Source: a marine actinobacterium MedAcidi-G1 (GTDB lineage Bacteria; Actinomycetota; Acidimicrobiia; Acidimicrobiales; MedAcidi-G1). Taken from it: a stretch of 64,000 nucleotides of DNA. Under the pieces are notes generated by a model. It did not search any database and was not told where the DNA came from. It saw only the letters and a program-made list of their open reading frames with translations. The stretch spans positions 29,641 through 93,640 of the forward strand of contig JUEM01000004.1 in assembly GCA_000817085.1 (NCBI GenBank), given 5' to 3'. The position numbers and the translations under genes were made by a program. The first letter of the stretch is position 1; each line of letters opens with the position of its first letter. This document shows, in pieces, positions 8,038-17,229 of this stretch.

Positions 8038-10067
8038 GTGATCCTCTTCTAGAACCATATGTTTTCAAACATTTAAAACTAAAAAACAGAGTTTTCTCAT
8101 CTTCTCACGAACCGTCCTATTCAGAAGAAGGAATGCCAAAAGACCGTTACCGTCTCTATCACGAAGAAAAAGCAAAAGGTGGAGTGGGGCTCACAATGAC
8201 TGCAGGTTCCGCTGTGGTTGCTGAAGACAGCCCTCCAGTATTTGGAAACTTGTATGCATACGATGACGCAATTGTTCCATGGCTTCAACGTTTAACAGAC
8301 GGAGTTCATGAACACGGAGCAGCGTGCATGATACAACTGACGCACCTTGGACGTAGATCTGTTTGGTCACACAATGATTGGCTACCAGTAATAGCCCCAT
8401 CTTCAATAAGAGAACCAGCACATCGTGCAATACCTAAAGAAGCCGAAGAGTGGGACATCACCAGACTGGTAAACAAGTTCGCGGATGCAGCAGAACGCAT
8501 GAAAGCAGGAGGCATGGATGGAATCGAAATTGAATCCTACGGACATCTCTTCGACCAGTTCTACTCGCCGATAACAAATACTCGCGATGACGAGTACGGA
8601 GGAAAACTTGAAAACCGACTCCGATTTTCAAAAATGGTTCTAGAAGCAATGCGAGAACGTGTAGGAAATGAGTTCATAATAGGACTCCGAATGTCAATAG
8701 ACGAGATACAACCAGGCGGACTCGACCAGAATGCAGGTTTGGAGATCTTGAAACAATTTGAAAGAAGCGGTCTCATAGATTTTGTCAATGTGATTCGCGG
8801 ACTTGTAGCTACCGATGTTCAACTCACCGGAGTGATACCCATGCACGGAATGCCATCTGCACCGCATCTGGACTTTGCCGGACTCGTAAGAGAAAACACA
8901 GACCTCACTGTGCTTCATGCCGCGAGGATAGATGATGTGGCTACAGCGAGGCACGCGATTTCAAGCGGAAAACTTGACTTGGTGGGAATGACCAGAGCCC
9001 ATATAGCTGACCCTCACATAGTTCTCAAAATTATCGAAGAAAGAGAAGAACAAATTCGGCCATGTGTAGGAGCGTCTTATTGCCTTGATGGGATTTATGA
9101 AAACGGAGAAGCTCTTTGCATTCACAACGCAGCCACAGGCCGCGAAGCAAAAATGCCACACGTTGTAAAAAAAGCGTCAAAACAACGAAACGTAACAGTA
9201 ATCGGAGCAGGTCCAGGTGGCTTGGAAGCAGCACGAGTCGCAGGCGAAAGGGGTCATAGAGTAAAAGTTTTTGAAGCCATGCCACGGGCAGGTGGACAAC
9301 TGTCACTCGCTGTAAGAAACCCAAGACGTCAAGATTTGCAAGGAATTATTGACTGGAGATTGGAGGAACTCAAAAGACTCGGAGTTGAAGTTATTTACAA
9401 TCAGCCAGCAGAACTAGATGACATCACCTCTATAGAGTCAGACGTAGTGATAGTTGCAACAGGAGGGTTACCGCAACTCCCACCATTAGAAACAGGCCAT
9501 AACAATGTTATTACTTCCTGGGATGTTCTAAGTGGCGAGTTTAAACCTAAAGGAACTGTTCTTTTCTACGATGATAACGGCACGCATTCTTCTCTCTCAG
9601 CAGCTGAACTTCTAGCAGAAGCAGGAACAAATCTGGAGATAGTCACACCGGAAAGAACATTAGGAGTCGATGTGGGAGGAGTCAACCATGTCCCTTATGC
9701 CCGCTCGTTTAACGAAAACGAAGTTCGCGTAACTTTAAACCAGCGAGTTCTGCGAATAGAAGAAAACGACTCCAAACTAAAAGTAGACGTAGGAAGCGAC
9801 CACTCAGATCATTTCACCACCCGAATAGTCGACTGGGTGGTAGTTGATCACGGAACATTACCCAACGCCGATTTGTACTTCGAGTTGAAACCCTATTCAA
9901 ACAACGGTGGGGAAGTGAATTACGATTCCTTACTGAAAGGTAACCCGCAACCACGAAACGAAGACGACAGTAAACTATTTGATCTGTACCGGATAGGAGA
10001 CGCTGTATCGAATCGAAATATTCATGCAGCTGTATATGACGCCTTAAGGCTGGTTAAAGATATCTAA
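8034..10067 (+). CDS. DgcA/StcD-like demethylating flavoprotein (OYE TIM barrel plus FAD/NAD domain)
   Basis: 677 residues, in the trimethylamine dehydrogenase / 2,4-dienoyl-CoA reductase family. Residues 1-340 form an Old-Yellow-Enzyme FMN barrel (AGGMDGIEIESYGHLFDQF, SPITNTRDDEYGG). An iron-sulfur segment at about 342-360 reads CVGASYCLDGIY...LCIHNAATGRE. A dinucleotide-binding domain starts at about 386 (VIGAGPGGLEAARVA). The CVGAxYC pattern, lacking the second Cys of the classic CxxC, resembles my recollection of dimethylglycine and N-methylproline (stachydrine) demethylases. Neighbours are an MttB-family methyltransferase and a sarcosine-oxidase-like protein, facing it from the other strand, which supports a role in methylated-amine breakdown. 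The exact substrate is not determinable here. Confidence 0.8.
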   Translation: MSDPLLEPYVFKHLKLKNRVFSSSHEPSYSEEGMPKDRYRLYHEEKAKGGVGLTMTAGSAVVAEDSPPVFGNLYAYDDAIVPWLQRLTDGVHEHGAACMIQLTHLGRRSVWSHNDWLPVIAPSSIREPAHRAIPKEAEEWDITRLVNKFADAAERMKAGGMDGIEIESYGHLFDQFYSPITNTRDDEYGGKLENRLRFSKMVLEAMRERVGNEFIIGLRMSIDEIQPGGLDQNAGLEILKQFERSGLIDFVNVIRGLVATDVQLTGVIPMHGMPSAPHLDFAGLVRENTDLTVLHAARIDDVATARHAISSGKLDLVGMTRAHIADPHIVLKIIEEREEQIRPCVGASYCLDGIYENGEALCIHNAATGREAKMPHVVKKASKQRNVTVIGAGPGGLEAARVAGERGHRVKVFEAMPRAGGQLSLAVRNPRRQDLQGIIDWRLEELKRLGVEVIYNQPAELDDITSIESDVVIVATGGLPQLPPLETGHNNVITSWDVLSGEFKPKGTVLFYDDNGTHSSLSAAELLAEAGTNLEIVTPERTLGVDVGGVNHVPYARSFNENEVRVTLNQRVLRIEENDSKLKVDVGSDHSDHFTTRIVDWVVVDHGTLPNADLYFELKPYSNNGGEVNYDSLLKGNPQPRNEDDSKLFDLYRIGDAVSNRNIHAAVYDALRLVKDI

Positions 10068-10080
10068 CGATGTTTCCAGT

Positions 10081-11628
10081 TCAACTCTTCCAATCAGAAC
10101 GTGGTCTTCCACTTTGAATTTCAGCTCTTCGTTGTTCAACAAAAGCATTTAATTCCTCTAACAAAGAGTCGTCCATTGATGGTTTTTCATAGTCTTTAAG
10201 CATCTGCTTCCAAACAGTGTTTGCTCGCTGTCCCGCAGTTTGGCTGCCTTCATCTTTCCATTTTTCATAACTATCAGTATCGAAAACTCTCGGTTGGAAA
10301 AAAGCATCCCTGTAATGACGCAAGGTATGGGCGGTGCCTAAAAAATGATTTCCAGGTCCCGCCTCTTCGTATGCGTCCCAAGCGAAATCTTCCTCTGTCA
10401 TACTTATACCGTTCGTAAATCTGGTTAAAGCACCAAGAGTCTCAATATCAAGAATCAGTTTTTCATAGCCACTGGTCAAACCGCCTTCTAACCAACCAGC
10501 GGCATGGAGAATAAAATTTGTACACCCCTGAACAGTGGGCCAGATTGTGCTAGCAGACTCATACCCTGCTTGAGCATCAGGAATACGAGAAGCGGTGTAG
10601 TTTCCACCTGACCTGAAAGGGAGTCCGTAATGGCGGGCCATTTGAGCACTTCCATAAAGAGCAAGGTTACTTTCAGGGCTTCCGAAACCAGGAGCACCAG
10701 TTTTCATATCAACATTAGGTAAAAAAGGACCCTGAATACAGGGGGTGCCAGGATTTAGCATTTGAGCGTAAGCAATTGCGAAAAGAGACTCTGCGTTTTG
10801 TTGAGCTATAGCAGCAGCAAGAGTACTTGGTGACATAGCTCCAACGATGATGAAAGGAGCGAGAATCATAGCCTGCTTAGCTTCAGCGTAAACCTCGAGA
10901 ACACTGAGCATACGCTCATCCATTCGCATAGGTGAAGAGATGCTAACAATTGATAGAGAAGCTGGATTTTCTCTAATTTCTTCCTTGCCGAAAATTATTT
11001 CACTCATCGTCACTGTGTCACGAGCATTGTCAGGGTGGATTACATTGCCCATAAAAGCCTTGTTGCTAAGAGTCATGTGCGCCATCAGCATGTCTAGGTG
11101 CCTTTCGTCCACATCTACGTCATTAGGTTCGACTAGAACCCCTCCCGCATGGTGAAGTTCTGGCGTCATGTAAACCAGTTTTGCGAAATTATGAAAATCC
11201 TCAAGAGTTGAAGGTCGTCGACCTTGGTCAAAATCGTGAACGAAAGCGGGTCCGTATACAGGAGCAAAAATAATTCTATTCCCACCAACAGGCACATGGT
11301 TTCTATCGTCACGTGCCAACTGGGTAAAAGTATTAGGAGCGAGATTGACAAAATTCATCAGAGTGTCTTCATCAATCTTTACTATCTCACCATCGACCTT
11401 GGCGCCATTGGCTTTCAGGTTCTCAAGAGCAGGAGCATGATCGATAAGGAGCATCCCAGTTTCGCTGAGAAGCCTCATGGAAGCGTTGTGAATAGTTTGG
11501 ATGTCTTGCTCTGTGAGAACTTCAGTAGGTGTCAAATCGTAAGTGAGAGTTTCAACGCCTTCTAAAACTATCGGACCCTGATCCTCGCGACGGTGTGATC
11601 TTCGACGTCCTGTTCGCTGAGGGCTCAT
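10081..11628 (-). CDS. Trimethylamine methyltransferase (MttB) family protein, non-pyrrolysine
   Basis: 515 residues. It matches the MttB superfamily along its length (SMRLLSETGMLL near the N-terminus; GAMSPSTLAAAIAQQNAESLFAIAYAQMLNPGTPCIQGPF; SGGNYTASRIPDAQAGYESASTIWPTVQ). The frame is continuous with no internal UAG, so it belongs to the non-pyrrolysine branch, whose studied members include glycine betaine methyltransferases (MtgB). Such enzymes move a methyl group to a corrinoid protein, but no corrinoid-binding partner is seen within this window. It is 7 nt downstream of the flavoprotein gene, and probably co-transcribed with it and the spermidine-synthase-like gene. The basic N-terminus (RTGRRRSHRRED) is a short extension. 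Confidence 0.85.
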   Translation of the reverse strand: MSPQRTGRRRSHRREDQGPIVLEGVETLTYDLTPTEVLTEQDIQTIHNASMRLLSETGMLLIDHAPALENLKANGAKVDGEIVKIDEDTLMNFVNLAPNTFTQLARDDRNHVPVGGNRIIFAPVYGPAFVHDFDQGRRPSTLEDFHNFAKLVYMTPELHHAGGVLVEPNDVDVDERHLDMLMAHMTLSNKAFMGNVIHPDNARDTVTMSEIIFGKEEIRENPASLSIVSISSPMRMDERMLSVLEVYAEAKQAMILAPFIIVGAMSPSTLAAAIAQQNAESLFAIAYAQMLNPGTPCIQGPFLPNVDMKTGAPGFGSPESNLALYGSAQMARHYGLPFRSGGNYTASRIPDAQAGYESASTIWPTVQGCTNFILHAAGWLEGGLTSGYEKLILDIETLGALTRFTNGISMTEEDFAWDAYEEAGPGNHFLGTAHTLRHYRDAFFQPRVFDTDSYEKWKDEGSQTAGQRANTVWKQMLKDYEKPSMDDSLLEELNAFVEQRRAEIQSGRPRSDWKS

Positions 11629-11635
11629 TTAAGAC

Positions 11636-12835
11636 CTACATTCTTTTATATTTCACCGTAAAATCAATGTCAGAATATTCGTCCGGCACCTCACCAGAAA
11701 TTATCTTATGTGCGGCGATACGGCCTAGTTCGTCTGAAGATTTAGCAGAATAACCATTACCAGCCAATAAAACATGAATGCCAGATTCATCTATTACATC
11801 AATAAATTGTCGACCTGTTGAAGATCTAGAGACAGCGCAACTCTCAGTTTTCATATTAGAGAAACTGACATCAGGAAGAAGATCTAAAAGTTGTGACTCT
11901 AGCCAGTCTGCAAGCACTCGATCACCATCGCTTTGAAACCAATTGGTCAAATTTGTTGCCGGGTCTAACATAGGGCGGCTCTCAGAATGTCCAATTTTTA
12001 TGTATATTTTTTGATCCGGATATCTGATAGGTGGAAGCAAATAAACACCTTTTTCAATTTCAGAATTGTGCCTGAAGACAAGTGATGGCATCTGTTGCAG
12101 TTGTACAGCATTTTTTTCCGTCAACTCAGCTAATAAAACAGTGCTTTCACAAATTTCCAGATCTAACTTCTCCCCACCGGGTATTACTCCTTCGCTGAAA
12201 ACTCCACAAGCTACAAGAACCTGACTAGATCTCACTTTTTTACCGCTTTCAGTAAGAACCTCAAAAAAGTCTTTGATTTTTTCAATCTTTGAAACAGTTT
12301 CAGTGAGAATTTCATTTTTCGCATTCAGAACCATTTCACTTTGAGCTTTTATCAAATTCCTTGGATTCACATAACCCCCTGTTGAGTGTTCGTAAACCCC
12401 CGAAACTCCATTAGGAAATGAAAAATAAGGGAAAGTATAAGCAAGCTCAGAGCTACTTAAAGATTTGAAACCAACATCTAGTTGCCTAGCCGTATTAGTG
12501 ACTTCATCGACATAAGCCTTGACTGGTGAAACCGCTAAATGACCAACAGCTTGATAAAAATCAATACCTGAAGATTCTTCTATGTCTCGATACCTTGATA
12601 TTGATGCTTCTGCGATTTTAGAGCAGTACAAGTCTGTATCGATAATACGAGTTATACGCCCCGAATCGTAGTGACTTCCAAACACACCAGAGTGTTCAGA
12701 CCGTTTCGATGGTTCATCTGGGCCGAGAAGCAAAACCCTTAAACCCATTTCAGAAAGATGCCTCGCAGCTGCAGAACCTAAAAGACCCTTACCTATAACA
12801 CAAACATCCCAAACGAAGTCAGAGTTCGAGTTCAC
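11636..12835 (-). CDS. FAD-dependent amine oxidase, sarcosine oxidase / N-methyl amino acid oxidase type
   Basis: 399 residues. The N-terminal FAD-binding motif is VCVIGKGLLGSAAARHLSEMG (GxGxxG) followed by an acidic region; GSHYDSGRITRI resembles the RxxR flavin-contact region of monomeric sarcosine oxidase. The DAO fold continues to a C-terminal HVLLAGNGYSAKSS segment; the expected flavin-linking Cys of MSOX is not obvious. It likely oxidises an N-methyl or secondary amine to imine plus H2O2. The ATG at 12835 lies inside the last codons of the spermidine-synthase-like gene (17-nt overlap), which suggests translational coupling. Lower coding GC and weaker family conservation make substrate assignment uncertain. 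Confidence 0.75.
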   Translation of the reverse strand: MNSNSDFVWDVCVIGKGLLGSAAARHLSEMGLRVLLLGPDEPSKRSEHSGVFGSHYDSGRITRIIDTDLYCSKIAEASISRYRDIEESSGIDFYQAVGHLAVSPVKAYVDEVTNTARQLDVGFKSLSSSELAYTFPYFSFPNGVSGVYEHSTGGYVNPRNLIKAQSEMVLNAKNEILTETVSKIEKIKDFFEVLTESGKKVRSSQVLVACGVFSEGVIPGGEKLDLEICESTVLLAELTEKNAVQLQQMPSLVFRHNSEIEKGVYLLPPIRYPDQKIYIKIGHSESRPMLDPATNLTNWFQSDGDRVLADWLESQLLDLLPDVSFSNMKTESCAVSRSSTGRQFIDVIDESGIHVLLAGNGYSAKSSDELGRIAAHKIISGEVPDEYSDIDFTVKYKRM

Positions 12836-14870
12836 TGCCTGATTTTCTTCTTACATCCGAGAGGAAGGCCAAAGCATAAGCAGCAGCGACTACAAATAGC
12901 AGTGAACGGTAGCCGACCAGTAGAGCTGTATATTCAAGAAGCCCACCAAGCACAGCACCTAAAAGGTTGGCTCCAAAGGCAACTGTTGAATCTTTCTCGC
13001 CACCGAAACGCTCCGCAAAAATAAGATTGGCTAAAAATATGGGGAGAAAAGCTAAGGTTCCAGCAAAAAATAATCGAATTACCGGACTGAGCGAGAGTAA
13101 TGACTCTGCTGGAATAATCCAGTTAACAGCCAAGGAAAGCGCAAGAAGAAAGTAAAGAATTTTAGGTTTCGGCATTTTAAATCTTTGACTTAACTCAACG
13201 GCAAATAAAACTGATAATAAGACACTCATGAATACGAGAGCGTTGACAAACCAGGTTGTCCCAAATAGCAAAGCGAATTGAACCACGTTTTTGGTCTCTA
13301 GCAGCAGAAAAGCCAGACCCATAAAAAAGACATCATAATGTCGTCTGAAACCGCTAAGCGAGCCAGCAGCGGCACGAACACTGAAAGCCGAAACCAAAAG
13401 AATCAACAAAGTAGTAAGCAGGTAGAAACCGGGAATATGAGCAGTTCTTAGATAAGGAAAAGGTTGATCATCGGAAACCGGTGAAGGTGTGTCTAATGAA
13501 GAAGACCAATTGGATCCACTTGGACAGTTAAGCGAACTCGGCGCGTCTGTAGCTACCAAAACCGAGAGAAAACGCGCTTCGGCATCTATCACGCACGGTG
13601 ACTGGGTAAATTCCTTATCAAGAGTCGCAGCGTACCTGTCGACTAGCCAAGACTCTCTCATGAAGTTATACATAGCAAAAACACCATCCGGCTTCAGATG
13701 CTCACGGTATGACTTCACAGCTTCTTTGGTGAAAAGATAACTTTCTAAACGAACAGAACCTTGCCCCAAAACCACAGTCAAAGAATCAGGCAGAGCTAAA
13801 AGTATCATGTCCCATTTTTTCGAACTGCTTTCAAGAAATGCACGACCATCATCGACATGAGTTTCAACACGAGGATCGCTGTAAGGCTCATTTGGATGAT
13901 ATTTTTCAGCTATTTCCAAAAGCTTTGGATCGATTTCCACAGCGTCAACGCTCTTAGCTCCTCTGTCGAGAGCAACAGCAACGTCATTTCCTGAGCCCGC
14001 CCCAATTATCAACACCTCCCCGGGGTTTTCCTTTGTGTGCATGTCATAAATGAAACCGTAGGGAGACTCATCGTCTATGTTCGCCTGCCCCCAAGTAGCA
14101 ACGTCGTTGATTTTCATAACCACACCCCCAGAAGATTGATCCTCCCATGAGAGCGCATAATAAGGCGACCAGGCTTTATTGGGGCCCACTGATTCAAAAG
14201 CCAGAAACACAACCAATAAAGCAAGAGCGATTACTTGCAATAAAATTTTTTTCAAATTTCCATCATGAAGAAGTGCCAAAAGAATGATGCTTGCAATCAG
14301 ACCCCAAAATATTGGTGGCAATCCAGCGAATGAAAGAACTGAAAAAAAAGCAACTCCTGCTATGGAACCAACCAAATCCCAACGATACGCGTCGAGTGGC
14401 TTAAGTTTAGAAAAACTTCTAGCAACACCGTCAGCTAAACACGCAACACATGCCGCCACCACGCAGAAAACAACTGTCAATATGAACCATCTGGGAGGGC
14501 CAACTGGACGCTGATCAGCAAAGAAAATCAGATCACTTCCACCAACTTCGATACTAACGTCGAATAATTTGACGAAAATGATGAATCCTGAAAGAAAATA
14601 AGGAGCTAGAGGAAACAAAGACTTCTCTGAACGACTCGCCCACAAGAAACCTAAACCAATTCCCAGAAAACTTCCTATCAGAACAAAATTTGAAAAATAA
14701 GCTAAGTACACAATGTTGGCGCCTAACCAGCGAATCAAAGCCAGCTCAACAAAAAGCAAGAGGAAAGCTGAAACGGCAAGCCTAAAGCGAACTCCGTTTG
14801 TTGCCGTTGTTAGCTGCATGTCATTAGCTTCTTTCAATGTATTACTCTGCACTGTAATGTTTGGGATCAT
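12819..14870 (-). CDS. Membrane-embedded spermidine synthase-like protein
   Basis: 683 residues. Three parts are visible: an N-terminal block of about seven hydrophobic segments (about 22-230), a central aminopropyltransferase/SAM-like Rossmann domain (VLIIGAGSGNDVAVALDRGAKSVDAVEIDPKLL at about 288-320, then DPRVETHVDDGRAFLE and WDMILLALPDS), and a C-terminal block of hydrophobic segments (about 470-680). The GAGSGND and EID motifs bind the nucleoside cofactor in spermidine synthases. The protein's position ahead of the amine-oxidase and MttB genes hints at methylated-amine or polyamine metabolism, which is inference. The N-terminal 16 residues before MQLTTATNG may be dispensable; ATG at 14822 is an alternative start. 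Confidence 0.78.
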   Translation of the reverse strand: MIPNITVQSNTLKEANDMQLTTATNGVRFRLAVSAFLLLFVELALIRWLGANIVYLAYFSNFVLIGSFLGIGLGFLWASRSEKSLFPLAPYFLSGFIIFVKLFDVSIEVGGSDLIFFADQRPVGPPRWFILTVVFCVVAACVACLADGVARSFSKLKPLDAYRWDLVGSIAGVAFFSVLSFAGLPPIFWGLIASIILLALLHDGNLKKILLQVIALALLVVFLAFESVGPNKAWSPYYALSWEDQSSGGVVMKINDVATWGQANIDDESPYGFIYDMHTKENPGEVLIIGAGSGNDVAVALDRGAKSVDAVEIDPKLLEIAEKYHPNEPYSDPRVETHVDDGRAFLESSSKKWDMILLALPDSLTVVLGQGSVRLESYLFTKEAVKSYREHLKPDGVFAMYNFMRESWLVDRYAATLDKEFTQSPCVIDAEARFLSVLVATDAPSSLNCPSGSNWSSSLDTPSPVSDDQPFPYLRTAHIPGFYLLTTLLILLVSAFSVRAAAGSLSGFRRHYDVFFMGLAFLLLETKNVVQFALLFGTTWFVNALVFMSVLLSVLFAVELSQRFKMPKPKILYFLLALSLAVNWIIPAESLLSLSPVIRLFFAGTLAFLPIFLANLIFAERFGGEKDSTVAFGANLLGAVLGGLLEYTALLVGYRSLLFVVAAAYALAFLSDVRRKSGSELEL

Positions 14871-14930
14871 GTCTATCGATTTAAATAGGCAATATTGTGT
14901 AAGCAGGCATTGTTCAAGAGGGATTTTTAG

Positions 14931-16076
14931 ATGTTGTTTTGTCGTTTAAGTTTTTTGGTCTTACTGTTCTTGACCGTCTCTTCCTGTGGAGAAACTGATA
15001 GAGAACAACAAGAAAGTCTCGTTACGACTACTTTCGCAAATCTTTTCCCCGAGAATCAGGCAACAACGACTCTGCCTTCGCTAGATATTCCAGGCTGGGA
15101 ACAGCGCGAATTGCCAGAGTTGGAACAAAAAAAAGCCGAGTGTTTATCTGAGATAGCCATAGAGCCCGTTGAAGTAAAAGAGGAAGGTCCACCAACAGTC
15201 ACTGTTGAACCAGGCGACACACTCGGTGTGATTGCAAAAAGATTTGAAAGCACAGTTGACGACTTCATGCGAGCTAATTCAATGAGTGATCCAAATAAGT
15301 TAAAAGTAGGACAAACCCTCATTATTCCCCGCAAACGCTCAGAAGAAAGGGAATTCCCAGACGGCCCAACCGTTTACATGCAAGACCTTGCCTGCAACAT
15401 CGACACAGGCATAGCTGCCTATGGCCCTGACTTAAAACCATTAGGCGGTTCGGGAAAAATTGAGGTATACGTCAGTTGGCCACGTATAGAAGGGCCAAGA
15501 GAATCTCCTAAAGTAAATGGTCGTATAAGAGGGCTTGTACAGGCAGAGATAAAAGTTTTTCTTGAAGAAATAACTAACAACATCGAGAAATCAGGTTACG
15601 CATGCAGAGCATTCGTTGACCGATGCATGTGGTTGCAAGAGAATTACGAAGTGATGTTAGCCACAGATGACTATTTCAGTGTCCGTAATAATCGTAAGAT
15701 CCTCTTCCCGAATCTCATAAGCGATCAATCTGAAATAAAAACTGAAACATTTAATCTGCTAACAGGGGAACCAATAGGTATAGAAGAATTGTTTAACCCC
15801 AATTCTGACTGGGTGGGAGCATTATCGGAGATCGCAATTACCAAACTGAACAATGAGGAATGGACAGATGAGAGGATGCTCACAGGAGCCAGTCCACAAA
15901 TATCTAATTTCAGTAGATTCAATCTCACGAAAGGCGGTCTGGTCATCTCCTTTGCACCATTCACAGTTGGAGGTGCTGGAACAAATGATATGTCTATAAC
16001 CATTCCTTACAGTCAACTAGACGCCTATTGGGATATCACAGGCCCCGTCGCAATGTTGTCACGAAATCCGTCTTAG
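14931..16076 (+). CDS. LysM lipoprotein with a DUF3298/RsiV-like C-terminal domain
   Basis: 381 residues. A lipoprotein signal peptide ends in VSSC (Cys19). A Thr-rich spacer (TTTFANLF, ATTTLPS) is followed by a LysM module at about 84-130 (VEPGDTLGVIAKRFESTVDDFMRAN...LKVGQTLIIP) that binds glycan strands of peptidoglycan. The rest, ending in DMSITIPYSQLDAYWD, resembles DUF3298/RsiV-type domains, known as lysozyme-sensing in RsiV. GAGGG about 9 nt upstream supports the ATG. It diverges from the spermidine-synthase-like gene across 60 nt. Probably a cell-wall-anchored sensor or structural lipoprotein; no partner sigma factor is nearby. Confidence 0.8.
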   Translation: MLFCRLSFLVLLFLTVSSCGETDREQQESLVTTTFANLFPENQATTTLPSLDIPGWEQRELPELEQKKAECLSEIAIEPVEVKEEGPPTVTVEPGDTLGVIAKRFESTVDDFMRANSMSDPNKLKVGQTLIIPRKRSEEREFPDGPTVYMQDLACNIDTGIAAYGPDLKPLGGSGKIEVYVSWPRIEGPRESPKVNGRIRGLVQAEIKVFLEEITNNIEKSGYACRAFVDRCMWLQENYEVMLATDDYFSVRNNRKILFPNLISDQSEIKTETFNLLTGEPIGIEELFNPNSDWVGALSEIAITKLNNEEWTDERMLTGASPQISNFSRFNLTKGGLVISFAPFTVGGAGTNDMSITIPYSQLDAYWDITGPVAMLSRNPS

Positions 16077-16084
16077 TATTCCTC

Positions 16085-16762
16085 ATGGACTTACTTGAAG
16101 TGATGAGAACAACATTTGCTTGTCGTGAGTTTCAAGATGAAAAAATTGAAGACGAAGTGACCCATCGAATTCTTGACAGTGCACGTTTTGCACCCTCAGG
16201 AGGTAATCGACAAGGTGTTCATGTGGTGGTCGTTAAAGATCCTGAAAAAAAAAGAAAATTAGGTCAACTATGTGGACCCACTCTTCTGCTCTATGACGCT
16301 CAACGAAAAGCTGGAGAAGTTCCATTTAATACCGTCGAACATTCATCTGTATCAGAACAAGAAATTGATAAAAGTTCGGTTCATGACTTTGAAATGTTCA
16401 ACAAGCTAGAAAAAGTACCTCTCCTCCTGATTGTGAGCATCGATCTTTCTGCAGTTGCTTCAATGGATAAGGGTTTAGAAAGAATCGGAGTAGTCACCGG
16501 AGCTTCCGTCTACCCATTCGTGTGGAACATACTTATGGCAGCCCGAAACGAAGGATTAGGAGGAGTTATAACAACGGCAATAGTTCCCGAAGAGGAGTCA
16601 GTTCGCGAAATTTTAGATTTACCTAAGAACCATGCCATAGCTGCAATGATTCCGATTGGAAAACCAGTAAAGCAACTCTCTCAACTGACAAGACGCAACG
16701 TCGAAGACTTTACGACAGTTGACTCATATAAAGGAAACGTTTTTAAAAGTGACCCCAAGTAG
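16085..16762 (+). CDS. Nitroreductase family FMN oxidoreductase
   Basis: 225 residues from ATG 16085 (MDLLEVMRTTFACREF). An in-frame ATG at 16028 would overlap the preceding lipoprotein gene by 49 nt and adds a basic stretch not typical of the family. Motifs: RTTFACREF and LDSARFAPSGGNRQGVHVVVV form the FMN phosphate and ring contacts; NEGLGGVITTAIVPEEESVREIL is the usual C-terminal signature. Family members reduce nitroaromatics, quinones or flavins with NAD(P)H. The insert around residues 65-110 (HSSVSEQEIDKSSVHDFEMFN) is characteristic of larger subfamilies. Substrate unknown. Confidence 0.8.
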   Translation: MDLLEVMRTTFACREFQDEKIEDEVTHRILDSARFAPSGGNRQGVHVVVVKDPEKKRKLGQLCGPTLLLYDAQRKAGEVPFNTVEHSSVSEQEIDKSSVHDFEMFNKLEKVPLLLIVSIDLSAVASMDKGLERIGVVTGASVYPFVWNILMAARNEGLGGVITTAIVPEEESVREILDLPKNHAIAAMIPIGKPVKQLSQLTRRNVEDFTTVDSYKGNVFKSDPK

Positions 16763-16810
16763 CAAGATAAAACGCGCTACTAAGTATTTTAAAAGCCAGA
16801 TAGTTGCCGG

Positions 16811-17137
16811 TTAGCTTCCAGGCGGCCTGTAAGCGAGACCCTTTGCTTTATCTGAAGCAGCGTCTATTTCTTCTGCGCTGATAAGGGGCGTAAGGCTGAC
16901 ATTGACCGCTCCTGTAGAGGAAACCGTCAGGCTAACAGCCGCAGCGGCTGCACTATCAGGCATCTCGCATATGCCGACTATGTCATCTTCACCGTAAGAG
17001 AAGTACATGCATTCAAGGTTCCCACCTAGAGATTCAATTAATGATTTGGCCTGATCAATTCTTGATGAACCACCTTCACCTAAAAGTCCTTTTGAACCTT
17101 CAGCCGTGTAGTTGCCTTTAACTAAAAAATGAGGCAT
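16811..17137 (-). CDS. GYD domain-containing protein
   Basis: 108 residues. The opening MPHFLVKGNYTAEGSKGLLGEGGSSR and the central MYFSYGEDDIVGICEMPDSAAAAAVSL match the small GYD family (dimeric ferredoxin-like fold, function unknown), with YGEDD in place of the eponymous G-Y-D. It stands alone on the minus strand between two plus-strand oxidoreductase genes. Confidence 0.78.
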   Translation of the reverse strand: MPHFLVKGNYTAEGSKGLLGEGGSSRIDQAKSLIESLGGNLECMYFSYGEDDIVGICEMPDSAAAAAVSLTVSSTGAVNVSLTPLISAEEIDAASDKAKGLAYRPPGS

Positions 17138-17229
17138 TTAAACTCCTTTAAAATAGTAGGTAATAGCAAATATATACAAGAGTGGTTTAAGAGTTACCAC
17201 TAGGCCCAATTCGCACCTATTCTTCAAAG

